The notes below the pieces were generated by a model. The model did not search any database and was not told the origin of the DNA. It saw only the letters and a program-made list of their open reading frames with translations. This document shows, one piece after another, positions 35,627 to 43,521 of a stretch of 52,389 bases of DNA (the stretch's first letter is position 1; each line of letters starts with the position of its first letter). Source of the DNA: Paracoccaceae bacterium. Its GTDB lineage: Bacteria > Pseudomonadota > Alphaproteobacteria > Rhodobacterales > Rhodobacteraceae. The stretch lies in the NCBI GenBank assembly GCA_020425125.1, contig JAGQRV010000014.1, positions 1-52,389 of the forward strand, written 5' to 3'. The translations under genes were made by a program, and so were the position numbers.

Positions 35627-35745
35627 CAAGAGACAATCTCGCGCCGATGTCCCGAAAGGCAGCAAAGGCGGGGAGGACAAAAAGGGCCCGCGGGCTCGTG
35701 AAACCGCACGCTTGGACCCGCGTGCTCCGGAGGAGGACGACCTAC

Positions 35746-36726
35746 ATGTTTAAGGCATTCCGTTCGGCAGCAGTCATCGCTGCGATCGTCGGCGCGGGCT
35801 CGCCCGCGTTCGCATTCGAACCGCATCAGCCGGCGTGCATCGCACCGTCCGGTGCGGGCGGAGGCTGGGATTTCACCTGCCGTCAGACCGGTAAGGTACT
35901 GCAGGATCTCGGACTCATTGACGGGACGATGCAGGTCACCAATCTCGAGGGTGGCGGTGGCGGCGTGGCGTTCGCGGAAGTGGTGACGAAGCGCAACAAT
36001 GAGAATGATCTCATCGTTGCCGCCTCATCGGCCACGACTACGCGTCTCGCCCAAGGGGCCTATCCCCGCAACACGATGGACCAGGTTCGCTGGGTCGGCA
36101 CGATCGGCGCCGACTACGGCGTGATCGGCGTGTCCGCATCGAGCGATATCGATTCGCTGCAGGCGCTGATTGAGAAGGTGAAGGAGGATCCGCGGGCGAT
36201 CGCTTTCGCGGGTGGCTCCGCGGTGGGGGGCTGGGATCATCTGAAGGTGCTTCTGACCGCACGCGCCGCCGGCGTCGATGACGTCAAGCAGATCAAGTAC
36301 GTTGCTTTTTCGGGCGGCGGCGAAGCGATGACCCAGCTCCTTGCTGGCTCCGTACAGGCCTTCACCGGTGACATCTCCGAGGCGCAGGGTTTCGTCGAGT
36401 CCGGGGACCTGAAGGTTCTCGCTGTGCTTGCACCCGAGCGGCTTCCCGGCAAGGCAGCTGACTTCCCGACTGCCGAGGAGCAGGGCATCGACGCCATCGG
36501 TGCGAACTGGCGCGGCTTCTACGCGCCCGGCGGCATGTCCGACGAGGCCTATGACTACTGGGTCACGTCGATCCAGAAGATGTACGAGAACGACGAGTGG
36601 AAGAAGGTCATGGAAACGAATGGCCTCGCCCCGCTCGACCTCTCGGGCGCCGCGTTCCAGGATTTCGTTTTTCAGAACGTGCAGGAAATCCAGGACCTCT
36701 CGAAAGAGATCGGCATCCTGAAGTGA
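35746..36726 (+). CDS. tctC: TctC-type tricarboxylate-binding periplasmic protein
   Basis: A 326-residue substrate-binding protein of a tripartite tricarboxylate transporter (Bug/TctC family). Residues 1-23 are a signal peptide (FKAFRSAAVIAAIVGAGSPAFA). The mature part shows the family pattern: IAPSGAGGGWDFTCRQTGKVL, VTNLEGGGGGVAF, AFAGGSAVGGWDHLKVLL and GGGEAMTQLLAGSVQAFTGDISE. It binds a carboxylate in the periplasm and hands it to TctAB. The ATG at 35746 follows GGAGGAGG; a longer open frame (to 35599) lacks the signal peptide at its start and is rejected. It is followed by a hairpin terminator, so it is likely made in excess over the membrane parts. Confidence 0.93.
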   Translation: MFKAFRSAAVIAAIVGAGSPAFAFEPHQPACIAPSGAGGGWDFTCRQTGKVLQDLGLIDGTMQVTNLEGGGGGVAFAEVVTKRNNENDLIVAASSATTTRLAQGAYPRNTMDQVRWVGTIGADYGVIGVSASSDIDSLQALIEKVKEDPRAIAFAGGSAVGGWDHLKVLLTARAAGVDDVKQIKYVAFSGGGEAMTQLLAGSVQAFTGDISEAQGFVESGDLKVLAVLAPERLPGKAADFPTAEEQGIDAIGANWRGFYAPGGMSDEAYDYWVTSIQKMYENDEWKKVMETNGLAPLDLSGAAFQDFVFQNVQEIQDLSKEIGILK

Positions 36727-36732
36727 AATAAA

Positions 36733-36767
36733 CGGGGGATCGGACCAAATGCCATCCCCCGATTTTT
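36733..36767 (+). terminator. intrinsic terminator/attenuator between tctC and tctB
   Basis: CGGGGGAT (36733-36740) and ATCCCCCG (36754-36761) form an 8-bp stem with a 13-base loop, followed by ATTTTT. This is a standard Rho-independent signature placed inside the operon, 4 bases after the tctC stop codon. Partial read-through would give high TctC and lower TctB, TctA and enzyme levels. Confidence 0.8.
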
Positions 36768-36795
36768 CCAGCTTCATACACCTGAGGAGGAATCT

Positions 36796-37227
36796 GTGAG
36801 CGACCGTATATTCGGTGGCCTGGGGCTGCTGTTCTCGATCTTCTATATCTGGCAGGCGTCGCTCGTGGAGGACAGCTTCATGACCGACGCGGTTGGACCG
36901 CGAACCTTCCCGTACATTCTTGGCGCAGGTCTCGCGATTGCCAGCCTAATCATCATTCTTCGTCCTGACGCAGGCGCACACTGGCCTGCCGGCCGACAGC
37001 TCTTCGAGCTCGCCATGGCCGTCGCGGTCATGGGCATCTACGCCTGGTTCCTGCCGGCAGTGGGTTTCGTGATCGCCACGACACTCGCGTCCGCGTACCT
37101 CACCTGGCGCCTCGGCACGAAGCCAGCAACCGCAGTGCTCTTCGGCATTGGATCCGCGGCCGGAATCTACGTGGTCTTCAAGCTCGCTCTCGGTCTCTCC
37201 CTGGCCACAGGCCCCTTGGGTATTTGA
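36796..37227 (+). CDS. tctB: TctB-type small membrane subunit
   Basis: A 143-residue protein with four predicted helices (GLGLLFSIFYIWQASLV, FPYILGAGLAIASLIIIL, LAMAVAVMGIYAWFLPAVGFVIATTLA, AVLFGIGSAAGIYVVFKLALGLSL). It matches the small integral-membrane subunit of tripartite tricarboxylate transporters in size and topology. It starts at GTG behind GAGGAGG. The next gene, tctA, begins 4 bases after its stop. Confidence 0.88.
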   Translation: MSDRIFGGLGLLFSIFYIWQASLVEDSFMTDAVGPRTFPYILGAGLAIASLIIILRPDAGAHWPAGRQLFELAMAVAVMGIYAWFLPAVGFVIATTLASAYLTWRLGTKPATAVLFGIGSAAGIYVVFKLALGLSLATGPLGI

Positions 37228-37231
37228 AAAC

Positions 37232-38782
37232 ATGGACACGCTCATCGCACTTGCCGGCGGCTTCGCGGTCGCATTGACTTGGCAGAACCTTTTCTTCGCT
37301 CTCATCGGATCGGCGCTCGGGACGATGATGGGCGCGCTCCCGGGGCTCGGCCCGGCCAACGGCGTTGCCATCCTGATCCCGCTCGCGTTCTCGCTTGGGC
37401 TAGGTCCCGTCCCGGCCCTGATCCTCCTGACCTCAGTCTACTATGGCTGCATGTACGGCGGCCGCATCTCGTCGATCCTCCTGAACATACCCGGGGACGA
37501 GCCTGCGATGATGACTTGTCTCGACGGGTATCCCATGGCGCGAAACGGTCGAGCGGGCGAGGCACTTTCGCTCTCCGGCTACGCGTCCTTCTTCGGGTCG
37601 TTCTTTGCAACGATCGGGCTGGCGATACTCGCACCGCAGCTCGTCCGCATTGCCCTGCTATTTGGGCCGGCTGAGTACTTCGCGCTTTTCGCGCTCGCCT
37701 TCGCCACCCTCGGCGGCATCTCGTCGACCAACCAGGCCAAGGCCGCGTTCGCCGCGTTCCTCGGGCTGATGCTTGCAATGGTCGGGGTGGACACGCAAAC
37801 GGGCACGCCGCGCCTGACCATGGGGGAGATCCATCTTTACGATGGGATCGACTTCCTCGTGGTCATTGTTGGCCTCTTCGCACTCTCCGAGGTCCTCATC
37901 TTCATCGAAGAGCGCCACGGTGGCGCCAGCGCACAGCAGGCACCCGCAATCGGACGCATCGTGCCTTCATGGTCGCTTGTCAGACACTGCATGCCAGCGA
38001 TGACCCGTTCGACCGTGCTTGGCTTTCTTGCCGGGGTGCTTCCGGGAGCCGGCGCTTCGCTCGGTTCCTTTATCGCCTACGCTGTGGAGAAGAAGGTCTC
38101 GGACCGTGACGGCACCTTCGGCAAAGGCGACCCGCGCGGGGTAGCGGCGCCGGAGGCGGGCAACAACGCCGCAGCTGGTGGCGCGCTGGTCCCCATGCTC
38201 GCCCTCGGTGTGCCTGGTTCAGGAACCACCGCGGTGCTGCTCGCAGTGCTTCTGGCGATGAACATCACGCCGGGGCCACTTCTGTTCACCAACAATCCTG
38301 ATGTCGTCTGGGGTCTGATCGCGGCGTTGCTCATCGGCAATGTGATGCTTCTCATCATGAACATTCCGATGGTCAGCCTATTCGCTCGCGTGCTCCTCTT
38401 GCCATCGCGGTTCCTGATGCCCGTGGTCGCGATGATTTCGTTCGTTGGCGTCTACGGAATCTCCGGCTCAAACTTCGACATGATGATGATGGTCCTGTTC
38501 GGCGTGCTGGGCTGGGCGCTCAGGAAGCTCGACGTTCCCTTGGTGCCGGTTGTTCTCGGTGTCCTTCTCGGCAACGAGATGGAGGTGAACCTCCGCCGCG
38601 CTATGACGATTTCGGACGGCGATTGGAGCGTTCTACTGGCGTCGCCCCTCGCGATCGGCCTGTGGTCCATCGCCATTGCCGGTTTCGTCCTGCCGATCTT
38701 TACCGGTGCGATGGTCAAGCGGCGGATGAAAGCAACGGCTGTGGCCGAAAGTGCCATCGCCGAGATGGATCGGGGGGACTGA
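37232..38782 (+). CDS. tctA: TctA-type large membrane subunit
   Basis: A 516-residue membrane permease of the tripartite tricarboxylate transporter. Signature stretches: GTMMGALPGLGPANGVAILIPLAF near the N-terminus, the YYGCMYGGRISSILLNIPGDEPAMMTCLDGYPMARNGRAGEALSLSG block, and the repeat-like second half GFLAGVLPGAGASLGSFIAYAVEKKVS followed by GVAAPEAGNNAAAGGALVPMLALGVPGSGTTAVLL. About 12 helices are predicted. It carries out proton- or sodium-driven uptake of a carboxylate delivered by TctC. Its stop overlaps the next start (TGATG). Confidence 0.95.
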   Translation: MDTLIALAGGFAVALTWQNLFFALIGSALGTMMGALPGLGPANGVAILIPLAFSLGLGPVPALILLTSVYYGCMYGGRISSILLNIPGDEPAMMTCLDGYPMARNGRAGEALSLSGYASFFGSFFATIGLAILAPQLVRIALLFGPAEYFALFALAFATLGGISSTNQAKAAFAAFLGLMLAMVGVDTQTGTPRLTMGEIHLYDGIDFLVVIVGLFALSEVLIFIEERHGGASAQQAPAIGRIVPSWSLVRHCMPAMTRSTVLGFLAGVLPGAGASLGSFIAYAVEKKVSDRDGTFGKGDPRGVAAPEAGNNAAAGGALVPMLALGVPGSGTTAVLLAVLLAMNITPGPLLFTNNPDVVWGLIAALLIGNVMLLIMNIPMVSLFARVLLLPSRFLMPVVAMISFVGVYGISGSNFDMMMMVLFGVLGWALRKLDVPLVPVVLGVLLGNEMEVNLRRAMTISDGDWSVLLASPLAIGLWSIAIAGFVLPIFTGAMVKRRMKATAVAESAIAEMDRGD

Positions 38783-39888
38783 TGTCGGTCGAACTCACCC
38801 TCCTGCCCGGCGACGGGATCGGGCCGGAAATCACCTCGGCGACCCGCTCTGTTCTCGAAGCCTCCGACCGCCTGTTTCAGCTGGATCTGTCGCTTCGCGA
38901 GGAGGTGATCGGGCTCGCGGCGCTCGAGGCGAGCGGAAGCACGCTTCCGGAGAAGGCCTTCGCCGCAGCTCGAGAGGCGGATGGCGTCGTTCTGGGCCCG
39001 GTCTCGCACAACGTGTATCCTGCGGCATCGGAAGGGGGCATCAACCCCTCCGGCGCCCTTCGGAAAGAGCTGGACCTGTACGCCAACATTCGCCCGTGCA
39101 AGACGCGGCAGGGTGTTCCATCTCGGATCGGCAAAGCCTTCGATCTCGTCATCTTCCGCGAGAATACCGAGGGCTTCTATGCAGATCGGTGCATGGAAGC
39201 TGGCCCGGGCGAAATCCTCGTCACGCACGACGTGGCCGTCGCAATGCGACGGATCACTAGGCCGGCGTGCCTTCGGATCGCGCGACGCGCCTTCGAGACG
39301 GCCAGCCTCCGCTGCGGCAAGGTGACGGCCGTCCACAAGGCCAATGTCCTGAAGGTCAGCGACGGGCTGTTTCTCGAGTGCTGCCGGCAGGTGGCGGCGG
39401 AAATGCCTACAATAGACTATGAGGAGCTGATCATCGATGCAATGTGCGCGCACCTGGTCCGGCGCCCTGACGCGTTCGACGTCGTCGTGACCACCAACAT
39501 GTTCGGCGACATTCTCTCGGATCTTGCGTCGGAACTATCGGGCAGCCTGGGAATTGGCGCCTCCCTGAACGCCTCGGATGCCCGTGCGATGGCGCAGGCG
39601 CAACACGGCTCGGCCCCCGACATTGCCGGTCGAGGCATCGCCAATCCATCGTCGCTGATCGGCTCGGCGGGAATGCTGCTCGCGTGGATCGGTGAGCGCA
39701 GAATGGCTGCGAACTTCATTGAGGCGGGGCGCGCCGTGGCGACCGCGCTCGATGCCGCACTCGCCGACCCAGCGACCCGATGCGCGGATCTGGGGGGAAA
39801 CTGCGGCACAGAGGCGTTTGCTCGCGCCGTGGTCGCGCATCTCCTGGAGCTGCGTGCTGCCGGCACCGCAAGCGGCGTGAACACATGA
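38782..39888 (+). CDS. isocitrate/isopropylmalate/tartrate-dehydrogenase family enzyme
   Basis: A 368-residue beta-decarboxylating dehydrogenase. It has the N-terminal LTLLPGDGIGPEI, the substrate-binding loop VIFRENTEGFYAD (about residues 122-134), the catalytic-Lys segment VTAVHKANVLKVSDGLF (about 181-197), and the metal/NAD region FDVVVTTNMFGDILSDLASELSGSLG (about 232-257). The enzyme oxidises a 2-hydroxy-dicarboxylate or -tricarboxylate with NAD(P)+ and Mg2+, usually with loss of CO2. It is not a leucine-pathway enzyme by context. In tartrate pathways the equivalent enzyme feeds hydroxypyruvate, which would suit the hydroxypyruvate-isomerase-like and D-hydroxyacid dehydrogenase genes nearby. 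Substrate assignment is inference. Confidence 0.88.
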   Translation: MSVELTLLPGDGIGPEITSATRSVLEASDRLFQLDLSLREEVIGLAALEASGSTLPEKAFAAAREADGVVLGPVSHNVYPAASEGGINPSGALRKELDLYANIRPCKTRQGVPSRIGKAFDLVIFRENTEGFYADRCMEAGPGEILVTHDVAVAMRRITRPACLRIARRAFETASLRCGKVTAVHKANVLKVSDGLFLECCRQVAAEMPTIDYEELIIDAMCAHLVRRPDAFDVVVTTNMFGDILSDLASELSGSLGIGASLNASDARAMAQAQHGSAPDIAGRGIANPSSLIGSAGMLLAWIGERRMAANFIEAGRAVATALDAALADPATRCADLGGNCGTEAFARAVVAHLLELRAAGTASGVNT

Positions 39889-41555
39889 GACCGAAGATAC
39901 TTGTCCTCGGCGGCGGCTTCGCTGGCTTGTTCGCAGCGAAGGAGATGCGCCGGACGCTGCGGGATGCGGCAGAGATCGAGATCATCAACAGCGAAAACTA
40001 CTTCGTTTTCCAACCGCTCCTTCCCGAAGTCGCAGCCGGCTCCATCGCGCCCACGCACGCTGTGTCTCCCCTGCGGTACCTCCTGCGCGGCGTTGCCGTT
40101 CGCAAGGCACGGATCGAGAGCGTCGATTTCGACCGGAAGGTCGTGACTGTCTTCCAAGGTGTTCAGAGAAGACCGACCAAGGTGAGCTACGATCAGCTCA
40201 TCATCGCCTTGGGCCAGGCGACCGATCTCTCCCGTATACCCGGCATGGCCGAACATGGCCTGACGATGAAGACGCTTGAGGATGCCCGCCGCCTGCGGGC
40301 CCATGTCATCGAGCGGCTGGAGCACGCCGAGATCACCAGCTCTCCGGAAATCAAGCGCGGCGCGCTGACGTTCTGCGTCATCGGCGGAGGGTTCTCCGGC
40401 ATCGAGACCGTCGGAGAAATCAAGGAACTGATCGACCGATCGCTCAAGTTCTATCGCAAAATCCGACCGGAGGAGATTCGCGTCCTCACCCTCGAGTTTG
40501 CGGACCGTATCTTGGGAGAGATGCCAGCAACGCTGGCGGAGTACGCCGCGGCAAACTTGCGAACGCGTGGAATCGAGATCCGGCTCAAAACGGGTGTCGC
40601 GTCGGCTACCGGCACACAACTCGTCACGAGCGCAGGAGAGGTAATCGACACGCGGACGATCGTGGCGACTATCGGAAGCGCGCCATCGCGAACTGTTCGC
40701 GAAATGGAGCTTCCTTTGCAAAATGGCCGCATCGCGGTCGAACGAACCCTCCAAGTGCCGGGACGAAACGATGTATGGGCCCTCGGCGACTGCGCCTTGA
40801 TCCCGCTCAAGGAAAAAGCGCGCGACCCTGCCGATTTTGCGCCTCCGACGGCGCAATTCGCGGTGCGCGAGGCGCGACATCTCGCACGCAACATGGCGGC
40901 GGCCCTCCAGTCGCGGCCGTTGGCTCGCTTCTGCTACGCCTCCCAAGGGTCGCTTGCCTCTCTTGGCGCGCATCGTGGGGTCGCCGAGGTGCGTGGCCGC
41001 CGGCTTTCTGGCTTTCCCGCCTGGCTGCTCTGGCGAGCGTACTACCTCATGCTTCTCCCAGGCCCGAGCACACGCATGCGAGTGCTCGCCAACTGGCTCT
41101 TGGACGCGCTCAGCGCGCGCAATGTCGTTGTCTTGCGCAGCCACGATACCCAGTCGGTCCGCCATGCGCTCTATCGCGCCGGAGACCGAGTCTTCGAGGC
41201 CGGTAGCCGTGCAGACGGCGTCTACACGGTCATCGAGGGGGAGATGGAGCTCAGGCTCTCCGACGAGGAGACAGGGAAGGAGATCGTCCGCTCAATTGGA
41301 CCTGGCGAGCATTTCGGCGAAAGCCTGATCCTCGGCGACCATCTCCGCTTGGGAACAGTGCGTGCCGTTACGGACAGTCGCGTGCTGATCACGGATCGCG
41401 AGGCATTCCTCATGCTCGCGGACGGCTATTCGTTTCTCGGCGAATACTTTCGCAAGCGAATTCGCGAAGTCTACGACCTCGACTGGACTCCGGGCCAAAC
41501 CCTCAAGTGGCCAAGAGGAGCCAGGGAACCTGCCGAAAACGCCGCCCAAGTTTAG
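39885..41555 (+). CDS. NDH-2-like FAD/NAD(P) oxidoreductase fused to a cyclic-nucleotide-binding domain
   Basis: A 556-residue fusion. Residues 1-330 are a type II NADH dehydrogenase-like flavoprotein: FAD motif ILVLGGGFAGLFAA (about 5-18), NAD motif FCVIGGGFSGIETVGEI (about 163-179) and the second FAD contact NDVWALGDCALIPL (about 293-306). The NDH-2 C-terminal membrane-association region follows (FPAWLLWRAYYLMLLPGP, about 380-400). Residues about 425-540 are a CNB beta-roll (YRAGDRVFEAGSRADGVYTVIEGEMELRL), with a phosphate-binding cassette keeping both Glu (GEHFGES) and Arg (HLRLGTVRAV). It may pass electrons from NADH to quinone under cyclic-nucleotide control. The start overlaps the previous stop by 4 bases (ATGA), so it belongs to the transport/dehydrogenase operon. 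Confidence 0.9.
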   Translation: MRPKILVLGGGFAGLFAAKEMRRTLRDAAEIEIINSENYFVFQPLLPEVAAGSIAPTHAVSPLRYLLRGVAVRKARIESVDFDRKVVTVFQGVQRRPTKVSYDQLIIALGQATDLSRIPGMAEHGLTMKTLEDARRLRAHVIERLEHAEITSSPEIKRGALTFCVIGGGFSGIETVGEIKELIDRSLKFYRKIRPEEIRVLTLEFADRILGEMPATLAEYAAANLRTRGIEIRLKTGVASATGTQLVTSAGEVIDTRTIVATIGSAPSRTVREMELPLQNGRIAVERTLQVPGRNDVWALGDCALIPLKEKARDPADFAPPTAQFAVREARHLARNMAAALQSRPLARFCYASQGSLASLGAHRGVAEVRGRRLSGFPAWLLWRAYYLMLLPGPSTRMRVLANWLLDALSARNVVVLRSHDTQSVRHALYRAGDRVFEAGSRADGVYTVIEGEMELRLSDEETGKEIVRSIGPGEHFGESLILGDHLRLGTVRAVTDSRVLITDREAFLMLADGYSFLGEYFRKRIREVYDLDWTPGQTLKWPRGAREPAENAAQV

Positions 41556-41606
41556 GCGCCTAGATCACCCTCTCAGTTCAATCACCCTACAGAGGAGGAA
41601 TAAGCT

Positions 41607-42749
41607 ATGCTTTGTGTATACATCAGGCGGTTCGCGTGGATTGCCACCCTCGCGCTATGCGCGCCGGCGTTTGCATCGGCGCAAGATGCCGGGAGCGATG
41701 CTGGCTTTGTCTACGTCGGATCGCGGACGTCCAAGGAGAGAAATGCTCGGGGCAACGGAATCGAAGTGTTCCGGACTTCGCAGGATGGAGCCTGGACACA
41801 CAGCGAAACCATCGGGAACTTGGTGAACCCTTCCTTTCTGATCACCAATTCCGATGGAACGCTACTCTTCACGGTTCACGGCGACCAGGAGGAAGCCTCG
41901 TCGTTTCGTATCGATGCCGAGACAGGTTCGTTGGTGAAGCTCTCTACGAGCAACCTTCAGGGCGCGAATCCCGTGCATCTTGCGCTCGACAAGAGTGAAA
42001 GCCACCTGATCGTGGCCAACTACAAGTCGGGCTCTGTCGTCAGCCTTCCCGTGAATGACGACGGCACGCTCGGCACGGTCATCAGCAAAGTCGATCTCCC
42101 CGGGGAACCAGGTCCCCACAGAGAGGAGCAACCGTCGTCCCATCCGCATCAGGTGCTGCGTGACCCTTCTGGCCTGAACTTTATAGTTCCAGACAAGGGC
42201 CTTGACCGTGTGTTCGTCCTAACGATCGACGACGACGGCAAGCTTAAGATCGTTTCCGAAGTCGCTTCTAGGGAAGGAGCGGGACCAAGACACGCAGCCT
42301 TCGGCGTGGATGGCAAGACGGTGTACGTGATCAACGAACTGGACTCGACAATCACCGGCTACACCTACACCAACCTTGAACTCTCACCGTTCCAAATCGT
42401 CTCCACCTTGCCGGACGATTTCACCGGGAACAGCCGCGCCGCCGCGATCGACGTGAGCGAAGATGGACACTATTTGTACGGGACAAATCGCGGGCACGAC
42501 AGCGTCGTCCGTTTCGCCATCGATCAAGCGACGGGCAGGCTTTCCGACCCTCAATGGGTCGCTTCAGGCGGCGAGCGCCCGCGGTTCATGACGATCGCGC
42601 CGGCTGGTGACGCGGTTCTTGTGGCCAACGAGCTCACGGACTCGATCTATCGCTTCGGGATCTCTCCTGCGGATGGGAAACTGGACCAGGGTCGTTTGAT
42701 CGCCGAAACGGGTAGCCCGGTATCGATCACCTTCGGCTCTCGGCCGTAG
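41607..42749 (+). CDS. periplasmic beta-propeller lactonase (6-phosphogluconolactonase/carboxymuconate-cyclase fold)
   Basis: A 380-residue protein. Residues 1-25 are a signal peptide (IRRFAWIATLALCAPAFASAQ). The mature domain is a seven-bladed Lactonase-family propeller: FVYVGSRTS at the start, repeated blade units such as NPSFLITNSDGTLLFTVHG, NPVHLALDKSESHLIVANYKSGSV, PHQVLRDPSGLNFIVPDKGLDRVFVL and GPRHAAFGVDGKTVYVINELDSTITGYTY. Cytosolic relatives hydrolyse 6-phosphogluconolactone; secreted ones are mostly unassigned and may open other sugar or aromatic lactones. A strong AGGAGGAATAA ribosome site and a 51-base gap after the NDH-2 fusion suggest it continues the operon. It could prepare the substrate taken up by TctC. 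Confidence 0.87.
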   Translation: MLCVYIRRFAWIATLALCAPAFASAQDAGSDAGFVYVGSRTSKERNARGNGIEVFRTSQDGAWTHSETIGNLVNPSFLITNSDGTLLFTVHGDQEEASSFRIDAETGSLVKLSTSNLQGANPVHLALDKSESHLIVANYKSGSVVSLPVNDDGTLGTVISKVDLPGEPGPHREEQPSSHPHQVLRDPSGLNFIVPDKGLDRVFVLTIDDDGKLKIVSEVASREGAGPRHAAFGVDGKTVYVINELDSTITGYTYTNLELSPFQIVSTLPDDFTGNSRAAAIDVSEDGHYLYGTNRGHDSVVRFAIDQATGRLSDPQWVASGGERPRFMTIAPAGDAVLVANELTDSIYRFGISPADGKLDQGRLIAETGSPVSITFGSRP

Positions 42750-42817
42750 CCTGAGCTGGTGATCCTCATGACGCCGTGTGGATCACCACGTACCCTCGGA
42801 GAGACAGGAGGCCGGAG

Positions 42818-43267
42818 ATGATTTGCACCGCCGTTGTTCCTAGAGTTTCCGAAACCGATGGGGCGGGCCACATCAATAATACCGTGGCACCAATTTGGTT
42901 CGAGGCGGGCCGCCGCGAGATCTTCCGCGTGCTCACGCCGGACCTTTCATTCTCGGATTGGCGGGTGGCGCTCGTAAATATGTCCGTCGACTACTACGAC
43001 CAGCTCTATTTTGCCGAGGAGGCCGAAGTAAGAACTTGGATCGAGCGCATCGGGACGAAAAGCTTCACTCTCTATGAGGAAATTTGGCAGAGCGAACGAC
43101 GCTGCGTGACTGGCATGGCAACCTATGTGTGCTACGACTATCGCGTTGGAGCCTCGATTCCAATACCAACTAGCTGCCGCACCGCCTTCCGCGCACACTT
43201 CAAGCAGGCTGTCGGCGCTTCAGGCCTAGAGACGGCAGGCGACGGCGCTACGAATGGTGGCATCTGA
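42818..43267 (+). CDS. hotdog-fold acyl-CoA thioesterase (4HBT family)
   Basis: A 149-residue protein. It opens with VVPRVSETDGAGHINNTVAPIWFEAGRREIF, the 4-hydroxybenzoyl-CoA thioesterase family signature (Asp and His in the D-GHINN motif), and continues with VNMSVDYYDQLYFAEEAEVRTWIERIGTKSFTLYEEIWQ and ATYVCYD. The C-terminal 25 residues are unusual. Such enzymes hydrolyse acyl-CoA esters. The ATG at 42818 follows an AGGAGGCCGGAG ribosome site; an earlier in-frame start at 42776 is unneeded. It lies 68 bases after the lactonase gene, likely the last of this operon. Confidence 0.85.
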   Translation: MICTAVVPRVSETDGAGHINNTVAPIWFEAGRREIFRVLTPDLSFSDWRVALVNMSVDYYDQLYFAEEAEVRTWIERIGTKSFTLYEEIWQSERRCVTGMATYVCYDYRVGASIPIPTSCRTAFRAHFKQAVGASGLETAGDGATNGGI

Positions 43268-43521
43268 GCGCGTAGCTGGAATAGTGGCCTCCAGCAAGCA
43301 CGGCGCTGTTCAGTTGATCGCGATGGAATGGATCGGCGCTCCAGGATGGTTTCCATATTAAAAACAATAACTTACGCCCAAGAGACTACTAGACCGCAGT
43401 CCCCGTTGCTCCGCCATCTGACATTCATCGTGTTGACTTTGGCGACGGCGGTCGCAGCGTGGCATTGATCACCACGGACAGCCCAATAGCGTCCAGATGC
43501 GGGGAGAGAAACGCGTTGCAG

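Noticed and set aside
39417-41165. 582-residue minus-strand frame
   Set aside because: Antisense to the NDH-2/CNB gene and its upstream neighbour, with no family features.
41553-41562. TAGGCGCCTA palindrome at the NDH-2/CNB stop codon
   Set aside because: Ten bases only, no T-tract, and the lactonase gene follows closely; too weak to call a terminator or operator.
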